This document shows positions 26,497 through 35,064 of a stretch of DNA of 64,000 nt, piece by piece. Every line of letters starts with the position of its first letter. Position 1 is the stretch's first letter. The stretch comes from WHSV01 sp050694055 (lineage in GTDB: Bacteria; Actinomycetota; CADDZG01; WHSQ01). The DNA lies in the NCBI GenBank assembly GCA_050694055.1, contig JBOGWX010000112.1:4407-68406 (forward strand), read 5' to 3'. A program made the position numbers and the translations under genes. Below the pieces are notes generated by a model. It saw only the letters and a program-made list of their open reading frames with translations, ran no database searches and was not told the origin of the DNA.

Positions 26497-27039
26497 GTGA
26501 AGCAAGTCGATAGAGATCGCGGCTGTGTCATCTGGTTCACGGGGTTGTCCGGCTCGGGCAAGACCACAATCGCCCATGTCCTCGAGGACAAGCTGGCCGC
26601 AGCGGACGTGCCCGTCGAGCTCCTTGACGGCGACGTCGTACGCGAGAATCTCTCGAAGGGACTCGGCTTCAGCAAGGAGGACCGCGACACGAACATCCGC
26701 CGCATCGCCTTTGTCGCGCACCTTCTGCAGCGCAACGGCGCCTTTGTGATTACCGCCGCCATCTCCCCCTATCGAGCGATTCGTGAGGAAGCACGCGCGC
26801 TGTGCAAGGACTTTGTCGAGGTGTACGCGAATGCTCCGCTCGAGGTCTGCGAGGAGCGCGATGTCAAGGGTCTCTACGCCAAGGCGCGCGCAGGCGAGAT
26901 CAAAGGCTTCACCGGAATCGACGATCCCTACGAGCCACCGTCCGGCCCCGAGGTCGAGGTGCGCACCGACCAGCTCAGGGTCGAGGAGTCAGCGCAGAAG
27001 GTCGTCGACAAGTTGATTGAGTCCGGCTACCTGAAGTAG
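26497..27039 (+). CDS. cysC: Adenylylsulfate (APS) kinase
   Basis: Phosphorylates APS to PAPS. The 180 aa have P-loop FTGLSGSGKTT (14-24), the DGDVVRENL and FSKEDRDTNIRRI APS-site motifs and the lid ISPYRAIREEAR with Ser90, then GFTGIDDPYEPP. GTG 26497 has GAAAGGGG upstream; ATG 26495 is out of frame and closes at once. With sat it gives full PAPS synthesis. The lack of a nearby PAPS reductase fits use by sulfotransferases or a reductase elsewhere. Confidence 0.96.
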   Translation: MKQVDRDRGCVIWFTGLSGSGKTTIAHVLEDKLAAADVPVELLDGDVVRENLSKGLGFSKEDRDTNIRRIAFVAHLLQRNGAFVITAAISPYRAIREEARALCKDFVEVYANAPLEVCEERDVKGLYAKARAGEIKGFTGIDDPYEPPSGPEVEVRTDQLRVEESAQKVVDKLIESGYLK

Positions 27040-27047
27040 TCGCGGTC

Positions 27048-27938
27048 GTGATCGACCTTCACGCACATACGACCGTTTCGGACGGCGGGGACGACCCGCG
27101 CGAGCTCGTTCGCAAGGCGGCTTCCGCCGGCCTGAACGCCATTGCGGTGACCGATCACGACAACGACGCGGGTTGCCCGGATGCCATCGACGAGGGAGCG
27201 AAGCTCGGGGTCGAGGTGATCGCGGGGGTCGAGATCTCCTGCGACGTCGAGGATCTCGGTGCGCGCGGCTTCACTCCCACCTCACGGCCGACCATGCATC
27301 TGCTCGGCTACTTCATCCCGCGGGACGACAACCCGTTGTCCGAAGGGCTCGCCGGCCTCCAGTACCACCGTGCCAATCGCAACCGCATGATCGTCGAGCG
27401 GCTCAACGAGCTCGGCATCGGCGTCACCTTCGAAGAGGTCGAGGCCGAGGCGGGGGGGCCCGGGAGTCAGATCGGACGGCCGCACTTCGCGGCGGTCATG
27501 GTTCGTCACGGCGCGGTGCCCGACTACCAAACCGCGTTCGACGACTACTTGGCCAAGGGCGCCAGGGCCTACATCGGCCGCAGGCTGTATGGACCGGTCG
27601 ACGCCGTCGAGCTCATGGTGCGGTCGGGTGTCGTGCCCGTGCTTGCGCATCCGCTGACGATGAGCATCTCGTTGCATGAGATCGAGCGTTTTTGCGACGA
27701 GCTGATCGAGGCGGGACTGAAGGGGATCGAGGGCTACCACGGTGATTGGTCGCTCGAGGAGCAAGCTCCGCTGCGTGATCTCGCCGGGCGCAAGGGCCTG
27801 ATCGCTTCGGGTGGCAGCGACTACCACGGCGACATGCGTCCCGATCGGAAGCTGCCGGGAGGAAAGTCCGGGGTTACGGTTCCGGAGGAAGTGCTGCATG
27901 AGCTGAGGGCCTCGGCAGCGGAGCTACAGAAAGGCTAG
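27048..27938 (+). CDS. PHP-domain phosphoesterase (TrpH/RNase AM-like)
   Basis: Metal phosphoesterase of 296 aa. DLHAHTTVSDGG (3-14) and AVTDHDN give the first metal ligands, GVEISCD the next, and LAHPL and GSDYHGD the last, so the trinuclear PHP site is complete. This subfamily includes E. coli YciV/RNase AM, which hydrolyses 3',5'-nucleoside bisphosphates such as PAP. It begins 9 nt after cysC, so removal of PAP, the inhibitor left after PAPS is used, is an attractive role. This is inference from family and position. GTG 27048 is the start. Confidence 0.85.
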   Translation: MIDLHAHTTVSDGGDDPRELVRKAASAGLNAIAVTDHDNDAGCPDAIDEGAKLGVEVIAGVEISCDVEDLGARGFTPTSRPTMHLLGYFIPRDDNPLSEGLAGLQYHRANRNRMIVERLNELGIGVTFEEVEAEAGGPGSQIGRPHFAAVMVRHGAVPDYQTAFDDYLAKGARAYIGRRLYGPVDAVELMVRSGVVPVLAHPLTMSISLHEIERFCDELIEAGLKGIEGYHGDWSLEEQAPLRDLAGRKGLIASGGSDYHGDMRPDRKLPGGKSGVTVPEEVLHELRASAAELQKG

Positions 27939-27940
27939 CC

Positions 27941-28348
27941 ATGTTCGTCACGCGCGCCGGACGCCACGACAGGTCCGACCTGAAGGAGTTCATCGAGTCG
28001 CGGCGCGGCGGCGAGGTCGACCTCACCCAGGGCACCGCGATGATCGCGCGGGAGGGCTCCATCATCGGTTGTATCAGGCTCATCGAGCTCGACCCTCAAA
28101 CGCTCGTGTACGACGACCTCTTCGTCGCCGAGAGCCACGACGACAATGTGGCGAAGCAATTGGTGCAGGCGGCGCTGAACAACAAAGGAGGGACGGTCTA
28201 CTCCTCGGTCGGTGAGGGCCAGATCGAGCTCTTGTCCAGCCTCGGTTTCTCGATTATCGATCGCTCGGACGCGCCGGAGCCTGTCGCCGCCTACTGGAGC
28301 ACGCACCCGGGCCCGGTCGAGGATGCCGTTCACCTGAAGGCTCGTTAG
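27941..28348 (+). CDS. GNAT-like acetyltransferase
   Basis: Small protein of 135 aa with a GNAT-like layout: an N-terminal helix-strand (RAGRHDRSDLKEFIESR), then GCIRLIELDPQTLVYDDLFV as the central strand pair (seen in two parts), and LLSSLGFSII near the end. The acetyl-CoA loop Q/R-x-x-G-x-G/A is degenerate (NVAKQLVQAAL), so activity is uncertain. It follows the PHP gene by 2 nt and is the last gene of the operon. Substrate unknown. Confidence 0.7.
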   Translation: MFVTRAGRHDRSDLKEFIESRRGGEVDLTQGTAMIAREGSIIGCIRLIELDPQTLVYDDLFVAESHDDNVAKQLVQAALNNKGGTVYSSVGEGQIELLSSLGFSIIDRSDAPEPVAAYWSTHPGPVEDAVHLKAR

Positions 28349-28739
28349 CCAGACCAGAACTAAACCCGGCGTCGAAGAGGGGAATCGCGTTCTCGCCAGG
28401 CTCAGGCCCACTTCAGCACTCTCGGGAGAAAAACCTTCGCTCAGCGAGGTCGAATCTCCTCAGAGTGATCTTCGGGCCCGATCCAACCAATGCTGGGAAC
28501 GTCGCCCAGCTTTTCGTTCGAATCCTGAACGTTTGTCAGCGTTTCGTTCGTCACGGACCAATAGTCGGGCAACGTCGCGATCTTGAACCAATGGCTGAGC
28601 AACGTTCGGGAACTGCAGCGGGCTGACCGGCCCTACCCAATAACCATCCCCCCTTGATGCCGGGTTTGGTCGTCGCCGGCACGCTGTGCTAGTCTCTCTG
28701 CAACGCTGTAATTAAGTAATTGCGGGAAAGGAAGCGGCG
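28349..28739. other. Intergenic region with promoter and direct repeat before the next gene
   Basis: No gene seen. It contains several related phrases (CAACGTCGC, CAGCTTTTCGTTCG, CAGCGTTTCGTTCG, CAACGTTCG, about 28498-28610) and a distant 9-bp inverted pair AAACCCGGC/GCCGGGTTT. A promoter TTGGTC (28666-28671)-18 nt-TAGTCT (28690-28695) precedes a direct repeat GTAATT-AA-GTAATT (28708-28721) that lies between the predicted start site and the coding start. The repeat is the only strongly AT-rich tract here and is a good operator candidate. Confidence 0.5.
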
Positions 28740-29252
28740 ATGGACGACGAAAAGCTCCGGGGATGGTTTGCAGGGCGGATCCCCGACGACTGGTTCAGCG
28801 AGGGCCCGAAGGTCACGACCGATCGCGACGAGGTCCTGGTCACCGGCACACTCGGCCCCCCCAAACTCGACGACGACCTCTCGGACGAGGCCCGGTCGGC
28901 GGCCCTGCGGTCGCGGGTCGAGGGCTGGCGCGAGGACACCAGAGGCGCTCGTATGAAGATCGCACGCGAGGCCGAGCACCGCTGGGGGCGGAAGGTCTCC
29001 TGGGGGGCCACCATCGGGGACGAGACCTACCTCTTCACGACCGCAGGAGTCCCGGTGATGACGAGGCTCCGCATGACCGAGCGCAAGGTGCTGGACACAT
29101 TGATCGACTCGGGCGTCGCCCGCAGCCGCAGCGATGCCCTGGCGTGGTGCGTGCGCCTGGTCGGCTCCAAGCAGTCGGAATGGTTGGGCGAGTTGCGCGA
29201 GGCGCTCGTCGCGGTCGAGAAGGTGCGGTCGGAGGGACCCAACCCCACCTGA
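28740..29252 (+). CDS. Conserved actinobacterial protein with ribbon-helix-helix-like C terminus
   Basis: Protein of 170 aa, function unknown. The N-terminal half is acidic (WFAGRIPDDWF, VTGTLGPPKLDDDLSDEAR). The centre GRKVSWGATIGDETYLFTT is probably a beta sheet. The C-terminal TERKVLDTLIDSGVARSRSDALAWCVRLVG (about residues 113-142, quoted in pieces: TERKVLDTLIDSGVARSRSD) matches the strand-helix-helix pattern of MetJ/Arc-type DNA-binding proteins. ATG 28740 has an AAAGGAAG ribosome site. The GTAATT direct repeat in its leader suggests autoregulation. Confidence 0.65.
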   Translation: MDDEKLRGWFAGRIPDDWFSEGPKVTTDRDEVLVTGTLGPPKLDDDLSDEARSAALRSRVEGWREDTRGARMKIAREAEHRWGRKVSWGATIGDETYLFTTAGVPVMTRLRMTERKVLDTLIDSGVARSRSDALAWCVRLVGSKQSEWLGELREALVAVEKVRSEGPNPT

Positions 29253-29321
29253 CGAGTTTCCTGCAGCCGCGCTCGACCGGGACCTGCAACCACGCGGATG
29301 TGGGGCCTGCGCGACTAACCT

Positions 29322-29358
29322 CGCTCGTTTTGTTCCGCATAGTGAGACAAAACGAGCG
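29322..29358. terminator. Bidirectional terminator
   Basis: CGCTCGTTTTGT (29322-29333) and ACAAAACGAGCG (29347-29358) form a perfect 12-bp stem with a 13-nt loop between two convergent genes. The A/T-rich inner stem plus ATCTTT on the plus side suit termination on both strands. Confidence 0.7.
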
Positions 29359-29383
29359 ATCTTTCCGCTAAGTCGCTTCGCTT

Positions 29384-30046
29384 TCAGGTCAGGTTCAGTG
29401 CCTGCCTCACGTCGTCCGACTTGAGCGAGTCCGCGACGAGGTGGGCATCGTCCAACCGAATTCCCTCGAACGAGGGAATCCCCACCACGAACATGCCGGC
29501 CGCGCGCGCTGCGGTGACACCGTTGGGTGAGTCCTCCAGCGCGACGGTTCGCTCGGGACCGACTCTCAGGAGACGCGCCGCTTCCAAGTAGATGTCCGGC
29601 GCGGGCTTGGGGTGCCGGACCTCGTCTCCGCACACCACGACCTCGAACGAGTCGGTCAACGCGGCCGCGTGCAACGCCACCGTGATCAGTCGTCGCCACG
29701 AGTTGGTCGCGAGCGCGAGCGGCACGCGACCGCGCAGCTCGGCCACGAGGTCGGCCGCCCCCGGCATCGGCTCGGAGGCGCGCATCTCGGTTTCGACGAG
29801 CTCGAGCATCTCGTGGTTGATCTCGGCGGCCCGGCCGGGCTGCTCGAGCAACTCTTCGAGGATTACGCCGGTGACCTGTAGCGACGAGCCGAGCATGCGG
29901 AGCTTGTGGTCGCGGCCGAAGGACTTGCCGTAGCGAGCGAAGAGAGTGGTCTCGGCGGTCGTCCAATGGGTTTCCGTGTCGAGAAGGAGCCCATCGCAGT
30001 CGAAGATGACCGCCTCGACGGGGCGAGGTGGTGAAGGTTGGCGCAT
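29384..30046 (-). CDS. HAD-family sugar-phosphate phosphatase (beta-phosphoglucomutase-like)
   Basis: Cytoplasmic phosphatase of 220 aa. Motif I VIFDCDGLLLDTE has nucleophile Asp16 and acid/base Asp18, motif II is ALATNS, motif III PKPAPDIYLEAA carries the lysine, and motif IV is ALEDSPNG. The four-helix cap between motifs I and II places it with DOG-type and CbbY/PGMB phosphatases. ATG 30046 is preferred (AGGATT upstream, family-like N terminus); ATG 30064 adds six residues. Substrate is not readable from sequence. Confidence 0.88.
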   Translation of the reverse strand: MRQPSPPRPVEAVIFDCDGLLLDTETHWTTAETTLFARYGKSFGRDHKLRMLGSSLQVTGVILEELLEQPGRAAEINHEMLELVETEMRASEPMPGAADLVAELRGRVPLALATNSWRRLITVALHAAALTDSFEVVVCGDEVRHPKPAPDIYLEAARLLRVGPERTVALEDSPNGVTAARAAGMFVVGIPSFEGIRLDDAHLVADSLKSDDVRQALNLT

Positions 30047-30210
30047 GGGCCGCAATCCTGTCATGTCACGACGATAACGGCGGAACCTCGGACGCGGCCG
30101 TGCCGGCGAGCCCCTTCTGGCCGGCGATTCGGAGAAGTCTGGTAGGACTTGTATGAAGCGACTTGTTATGAACCGAGGCTTTTCGTACCCACCGACGAAG
30201 GGCATGGACG

Positions 30211-30576
30211 TTGCGCTACAGGGCTCCCGACGAGATCAGCCCCTACGACGACTCGGGTGTCCCTCGCCCCGACGAGACCGAGTTCGATTCTCTCGAAGAG
30301 GTGGACGCGGTGGTTCGCACTCTTCGTAGAACCGGCATCCAGTACTCCCTGGCGATCGTGGCCTTGCTGATCGCGATGCCGCTTCTGGCACTCCTCGCAC
30401 CGTGGTGGTACGCGCGCCCCGTATGGGGCGGTCTGACCCTCAACTTCATCGCGCTGGCCCTGCTGCTCAACCTCGCCTTCGTCGCCGCCGCGGAGGCATT
30501 CAACCGAGTCGCCAATCGCTCCGAGGATGAGATGCTCGGGCGACTCGACGACACGGCGAAGCGCGACGATGTCTGA
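30211..30576 (+). CDS. Small two-helix membrane partner of a sodium:solute symporter
   Basis: Protein of 121 aa with an acidic N terminus (DEISPYDDSG, DETEFDSLEEVD) and two hydrophobic helices, about residues 44-65 and 71-93. It overlaps the next gene, an SSS permease, by 8 nt. The arrangement matches DUF485/DUF4212 small subunits that accompany acetate- or pyruvate-type symporters. TTG 30211 is the only plausible start in frame. No close motif is recognised, so the partner role rests on coupling. Confidence 0.7.
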   Translation: MRYRAPDEISPYDDSGVPRPDETEFDSLEEVDAVVRTLRRTGIQYSLAIVALLIAMPLLALLAPWWYARPVWGGLTLNFIALALLLNLAFVAAAEAFNRVANRSEDEMLGRLDDTAKRDDV

Positions 30577-32365
30577 TCCACGTTCGCTGCTCGCCGCACT
30601 CGGTCTGATCGCCGTGATGCTCGCAGTCTCGTGGGCCGTGCGGCGGTCGACCTTCACCACACTTGACTTTTATCTTGCGCGGCGGCAGGTGGGACCGTTC
30701 CTCAATGCTTGCGCCATCTGCGGCGACTACTTCTCCGCAGCATCCTTTCTCGGCGTAGCCGGAGTGGTGTACGCCGCGGGAGCGGACGGCATCTGGTTCG
30801 CTACAGGATTCGCCGCCGGTTTCGTCGTGCTCCTGTTCTTTCTCGCAGCACCCTTTCGCCGAGCGAGACAGTTCTCGATCCCAGACTTCCTAGCGAGTCG
30901 CTTCAACTCGGCCCCCGTACGCCTGACCGCGGTGGCCATCGTCCAGGTGATCGTCCTCCTGTACCTGATTCCGCAGCTTGCCGGTGCGGGTCTCATCTGG
31001 GAGGTGTTCATCGGACGAGGTCTCGGCTCTCTGTCGCCCTACACGACCGGAATCGCGCTGTGCACGGTGGCCATCGTCCTGCAGGCCGTCGTCGGCGGGA
31101 TGAAGGGCACGACGTGGAACCAGGCTCTACAGTTCGGTCTCAAACTCTTCACCGTCATCGTGCTCGGTCTCGTCGTGATGGCGGCGGGGTTCTCGTATCC
31201 CTCTGCGGCCGACCGGGTGTCACGGGGGCCGCTGACCGTCCCAACCGAAGTCGCACGAGGGCGTCTGGTGACGCCCGCGGGCGAGGCTACGCCGTTGCTC
31301 GAGCAGGCCCGCCGGGTGATGAGCCAGCCCGGTTTCGACCGAGTCCGTAGCGACCTCGCTGCGGGATCGCCCCGAGTCGACGTCCTGCTGCCCGCCGATA
31401 ACCGGCTTCACCCCGGCGATTCGTTGCGCTTCGTCGAGCCCGGTTTCCGGTTCACCGCCCCCGAGCAAATCGCGCTCATCATCACGCTTCTGCTGGGTAC
31501 CGCCGGACTGCCGCACATCACTCACCGTTACTTCACCGCTTCCTCCGGGCGCGCCGCGCGCGCATCCACGGTCTGGGTTCTTGCTCTGGCGGCTGCCTTC
31601 TACTTCCTCGCGGTCCTACTGGGCGTCGCCGCCCGCTCCGAGTTGCCACGTCACATGCCGCCGGGAGTCACCAACGGTGATTTCGTCGACGGCGTGGTAC
31701 GCGTACCGGAGAAGGCCCTGCTGTTGCTCGCCGACCGGACGGGTGGTGAACCGCTCCTCACCCTCGTGTCCGCAGCGGCCTTCGCAGCCGTGTTTTCCAC
31801 GGTCGCAGGATTGTTGATTGCCGCTGCAACTACGTGGGGAAGGGACGTGTATGAGGAGTACATCAATCCCGAGGCGAGTGAAGCGAGGCGCGTGCGCTTC
31901 GCGCGCATTGCCGTGACGCTGACGGCCATCGTGGCCGCCGCAATCGCGCTCGGCATCTCGGTGTTCGGCGGCGCCCAGGCCCCCGGTGTGGCCCTCATGG
32001 TGACCTGGGCCTTCGCGGTGGCCGGCTCAGCCTTTACGCCGGTGTTCCTCCTTGCGGTGTGGTGGAGACGAACGACGACCGCGGGTGCCCTTGCCGGGAT
32101 GATCATCGGAGCGGTGCTGTCGGTGAGCGCGATCGTGGTCGCGCTGGTGGCCGAGCGAGCGGGCTGGACCGGATGGGTGGAGCTGGGCCATTTCCCTAGT
32201 TTCCTCGCAGCGCCGTCGGCCGCTCTCGGTGTGGTCGCGGTCAGTCTGAGAAATCCCGCCCCGGAGAGTTCCGCGGCCTGGTGGGTCCGACTGCACGGGA
32301 CGGCCCCCGAGCGTCGGCAGGCGTTGCTCATCCGGCTGGCGGCGCGCGAGGGAGAGGCACCATGA
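30569..32365 (+). CDS. Sodium:solute symporter (SSS family), first copy
   Basis: Permease of 598 aa with about 13 helices. CGDYFSAASFLGVAG, PQLAGAGLIWE, GGMKGTTWNQALQF and GTAGLPHITHRYFT are signatures shared with ActP/MctP monocarboxylate symporters. An insert of about 80 residues after TM6 (around 225-305) is probably extracytoplasmic and absent from short SSS proteins. ATG 30569 overlaps the small membrane gene and the stop overlaps the histidine kinase start (ATGA), giving a four-gene operon with the sensor pair. Confidence 0.9.
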   Translation: MSDPRSLLAALGLIAVMLAVSWAVRRSTFTTLDFYLARRQVGPFLNACAICGDYFSAASFLGVAGVVYAAGADGIWFATGFAAGFVVLLFFLAAPFRRARQFSIPDFLASRFNSAPVRLTAVAIVQVIVLLYLIPQLAGAGLIWEVFIGRGLGSLSPYTTGIALCTVAIVLQAVVGGMKGTTWNQALQFGLKLFTVIVLGLVVMAAGFSYPSAADRVSRGPLTVPTEVARGRLVTPAGEATPLLEQARRVMSQPGFDRVRSDLAAGSPRVDVLLPADNRLHPGDSLRFVEPGFRFTAPEQIALIITLLLGTAGLPHITHRYFTASSGRAARASTVWVLALAAAFYFLAVLLGVAARSELPRHMPPGVTNGDFVDGVVRVPEKALLLLADRTGGEPLLTLVSAAAFAAVFSTVAGLLIAAATTWGRDVYEEYINPEASEARRVRFARIAVTLTAIVAAAIALGISVFGGAQAPGVALMVTWAFAVAGSAFTPVFLLAVWWRRTTTAGALAGMIIGAVLSVSAIVVALVAERAGWTGWVELGHFPSFLAAPSAALGVVAVSLRNPAPESSAAWWVRLHGTAPERRQALLIRLAAREGEAP

Positions 32366-33633
32366 TCCTGTCACTCGTGCTCACGGCGGGCGTATTCGCG
32401 TCGGTGGTCCTGGCCGCGGCGATGAGACTGGAGCTGTCGTCTCCCTGGGCGATTGCGCTCATCGTTGCCGGAGCGAACGGTGGGCTTCTTCTGGGACTGC
32501 GACTTCGTACCACCTCGGGGCGCACCTCCCGGGCGCTGCCACAACGACGCATGGTGTCTTTGGTCGAGCAGACGCTTCCTCACATGCGCATCGGACTCAA
32601 CGAGGAAACCGCCTCGCGGACGGTGCAACTCCTGCATGACGTCATGCGCCTGGACGCGGTCGCGATCACCGACCGAGAGCGGGTGCTTGCCTTTACCGGG
32701 CCGGGCTCCGACCATCACAGAGCCGGTGACAGGGTCGGCTCGGGTCTGGCCCGGCGCGCGATGGACTCCAACCAGATACTCGTGACGACCGACTCGAGCT
32801 ATCTCGGATGCTCTCCTACGACCAACGGAAGTTGTCCGCTGACCGGCGCCGTGGTGGCTCCCTTGGTCTGCGACGAGCATCCGGTCGGCTCTCTTGCCGT
32901 CTACCAGAGCCTCGATGGTTCCGTCGAGGACTCGCTCGTGGAATTGACGAAGGGCCTGGCCGGAATGCTGTCGTTGCAGCTCGAGCTTGCCCAGGCCCAC
33001 CGCGAGGCGCAGGTCGCCGAGGCCGCCAAGCTCGATGCCCTCCGAGCCCAGATCAACCCCCACTTCTTGTTCAACACCCTCAACACGATCTCGATGAAGG
33101 CGCGCACGGATTCGGAGGAGGCCCGCAGGCTGCTGGTACGACTCAGCGACTTCTTGCGCTACGCAATGAAGTACTCGGGTCACGCCGCTCCGTTCGGCGA
33201 GGAGTATTTCTTCGTCCGCACCTATCTCTTCCTGGAGAAGGCGCGCTTCGGCGACAGGCTACGGGTGCGCTACGACGTTGACCCCCAATGCCTGTCGATC
33301 CCCGTGCCGGTGCTGACGATTCAACCGCTGGTCGAGAACGCGGTGAAACACGGGATCGCCCAGCAGCCCGACGGCGGTCTGGTCGAGCTGCGCGCACGGA
33401 TGGAGCCCATCGGTGGGATCCTGCGGATCAAAGTCACCGACAACGGGGTCGGCATCGAAGACGAGCGGTTGTCGTCGCTGATGACCGTCGACGCCGGGGA
33501 GATCAGCGCTCTGGCCAATATCTACGAGCGACTCACGCGCCTTTACGGGGGGCGAGCGTCGTTCGAGATCTCGTCTACCCCAGGAAAGGGAACGAGTGTG
33601 TCGCTTGGTCTGCCGGTGGGAATCACTAAATAG
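32362..33633 (+). CDS. LytS-type sensor histidine kinase with GAF domain
   Basis: Membrane sensor of 423 aa. Two N-terminal helices (4-21 and 28-46), a GAF-like domain (about 75-205) with three cysteines (150, 158, 170), then the His_kinase domain with QINPHFLFNTLN (phospho-acceptor His234) and a HATPase with VENAVKHGI and VTDNGVGIED. This is the BtsS/YpdA/LytS class, but with two helices rather than a 5TM receptor. Start ATG 32362 overlaps the symporter stop. The Cys-bearing GAF may sense a small molecule or redox state. The partner regulator follows with no gap. Confidence 0.92.
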   Translation: MILSLVLTAGVFASVVLAAAMRLELSSPWAIALIVAGANGGLLLGLRLRTTSGRTSRALPQRRMVSLVEQTLPHMRIGLNEETASRTVQLLHDVMRLDAVAITDRERVLAFTGPGSDHHRAGDRVGSGLARRAMDSNQILVTTDSSYLGCSPTTNGSCPLTGAVVAPLVCDEHPVGSLAVYQSLDGSVEDSLVELTKGLAGMLSLQLELAQAHREAQVAEAAKLDALRAQINPHFLFNTLNTISMKARTDSEEARRLLVRLSDFLRYAMKYSGHAAPFGEEYFFVRTYLFLEKARFGDRLRVRYDVDPQCLSIPVPVLTIQPLVENAVKHGIAQQPDGGLVELRARMEPIGGILRIKVTDNGVGIEDERLSSLMTVDAGEISALANIYERLTRLYGGRASFEISSTPGKGTSVSLGLPVGITK

Positions 33634-34395
33634 ATGAGTTTTTCTGCAGATAGGAGGAGTCCGACGCTGCGAGCGCTGATCGTCGACGACGAGTATCCGG
33701 CCCGCGAGGAACTTCGCTTCTTGCTGCGACACTTTCCCGAGGTCGAGGTCGTGGGCGAGGCCGCTCAGGCTTCTGAGGCGATGCACCTGATTCGCGAGAT
33801 CGAGTACGACCTCTGTTTTCTCGATATCAAGATGCCGGGCGGCTCGGGCCTGGAACTCGTGAAGGAGCTCTCGCGCGTTCCCCATCGTCCTGCCGTCATC
33901 TTCGTCACCGCCTATCCGGATCATGCGGTCGAGGCCTTTGATCTCGACGCCGTGGACTACCTCCTCAAGCCCTTCGACGAGGCGCGCCTGGCTCGTGCAT
34001 TGCAGCGATTCATCGAGCGAGACGCGGACTCCACCGAGGAGTCGAGTGACGCCGAAAGCGCGCGTTTCGACAAGATTCCGGTGCCGGCGCAGGATCGGAC
34101 CATCCTGCTCGAACCCGAAGATGTCTTGTACGCGGTCGCAGCACACGGGGGCTCATACGTCGTTACCGGAAGCCATCGTCATCTGGTGCCCTACTCGCTG
34201 GCAGAACTGGAGCGTCGGCTCGAGGGACGCGATTTCTTCAGGACGCATCGCGCTTATCTCCTGAACCTCCGTTACGCGCGTGCCATCGAACCCGACTTCG
34301 CCGGGGCGTTGCAGGTGGTCCTGTCCGAAACTCAGCAACGAGTGCCGGTCTCGCGCCGTCAGGCGCGGGTCTTCAAGCGACTGGTCGGCCTCTGA
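33634..34395 (+). CDS. LytTR-family response regulator
   Basis: DNA-binding regulator of 253 aa. The receiver (about 12-125) has VDDE (17-20), phospho-acceptor Asp64 in CFLDIKMPG and the KPFDE lysine. The C-terminal LytTR domain (about 145-250) includes RTILLEPEDVLYAVAAHG and FFRTHRAYLLNL (quoted in part). It begins directly after the kinase stop. By analogy to BtsSR/YpdAB it would control one or both adjacent symporter genes, most simply the divergent-side DUF4212-SSS pair at 35065. Confidence 0.93.
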   Translation: MSFSADRRSPTLRALIVDDEYPAREELRFLLRHFPEVEVVGEAAQASEAMHLIREIEYDLCFLDIKMPGGSGLELVKELSRVPHRPAVIFVTAYPDHAVEAFDLDAVDYLLKPFDEARLARALQRFIERDADSTEESSDAESARFDKIPVPAQDRTILLEPEDVLYAVAAHGGSYVVTGSHRHLVPYSLAELERRLEGRDFFRTHRAYLLNLRYARAIEPDFAGALQVVLSETQQRVPVSRRQARVFKRLVGL

Positions 34396-34804
34396 ACAAC
34401 CGCACAGCCTGGGCGACGGCGAGCACTCCGGCGGCGAACAACACGACCAAGCCGGGGCCCGGAAGACACTGCGCCGACACGCAGACGGTGAAGAGTTTAG
34501 TCGTCTGCCACGCCGCGAGATAGATGGCGCCGCCACCGCCCAGCGCAGCCGACACCGTCGCAATGCCGCGCCAACGCACCGACGCGCTTGCGATCGTCAT
34601 GAGTCCGGCCCACAGCGCCCACGACACCGCGAGCGGCGCGGCGCGCAGCGACTGCCCCAGGATCAGAAGCCAGGGCAGAAACGCTCCGACCCACATGGCG
34701 ACGCCGGCCCCCAGCAGGATCTTCTGCGCCGTCCCCAGGTAGGGCCAGCGCACGCGGTCGCCTGTGCCCGAAAGCGAAGTACTGGGTTCCCGGCGAGTCA
34801 CCAT
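34373..34804 (-). CDS. Small four-helix membrane protein
   Basis: Protein of 143 aa with four hydrophobic segments (about 26-46, 54-72, 77-99 and 112-133), a basic N terminus and no known motif. ATG 34804 is supported by TACGGT 6 nt upstream (34811-34816), a leaderless-type -10 box. It overlaps the end of the response regulator by 23 nt, tail to tail. Two cysteines in CVSAQC lie on one loop. The function is unknown. Confidence 0.65.
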   Translation of the reverse strand: MVTRREPSTSLSGTGDRVRWPYLGTAQKILLGAGVAMWVGAFLPWLLILGQSLRAAPLAVSWALWAGLMTIASASVRWRGIATVSAALGGGGAIYLAAWQTTKLFTVCVSAQCLPGPGLVVLFAAGVLAVAQAVRLFRGRPVA

Positions 34805-35064
34805 GCTTCGACCGTAGCCCCAGGGGTCGCTCCGACCAAGAGTTGGCCCGCTAAGGGTTGGATTCAGCCCCCGAGCGGACTCCAGAGCGTGGTGAGCGGC
34901 CGCCGATCGATCCCCGATCGACGGGCCGACCTCTGAAAAGGCGTCGTCACCTTTCGGGGGGCCGATTTCGCCGTCTGAACAACAGGCATTTCCTACCGAA
35001 GCATGCGCATTCATTATGAACGTAAGTAAACAGAGACCTATTGGCTCGACCGGGGGGTGTGCCG

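Noticed and set aside
28349..28739. CRISPR-like or tandem repeat array
   Set aside because: The related phrases are short (9-14 nt), irregularly spaced and imperfect; no repeat-spacer pattern.
34805..35064. LytTR-regulator binding repeats before the DUF4212 gene
   Set aside because: Some GCATT-like repeats (about 34988-35013) are present, but none fits a known LytTR direct-repeat pattern with proper spacing.
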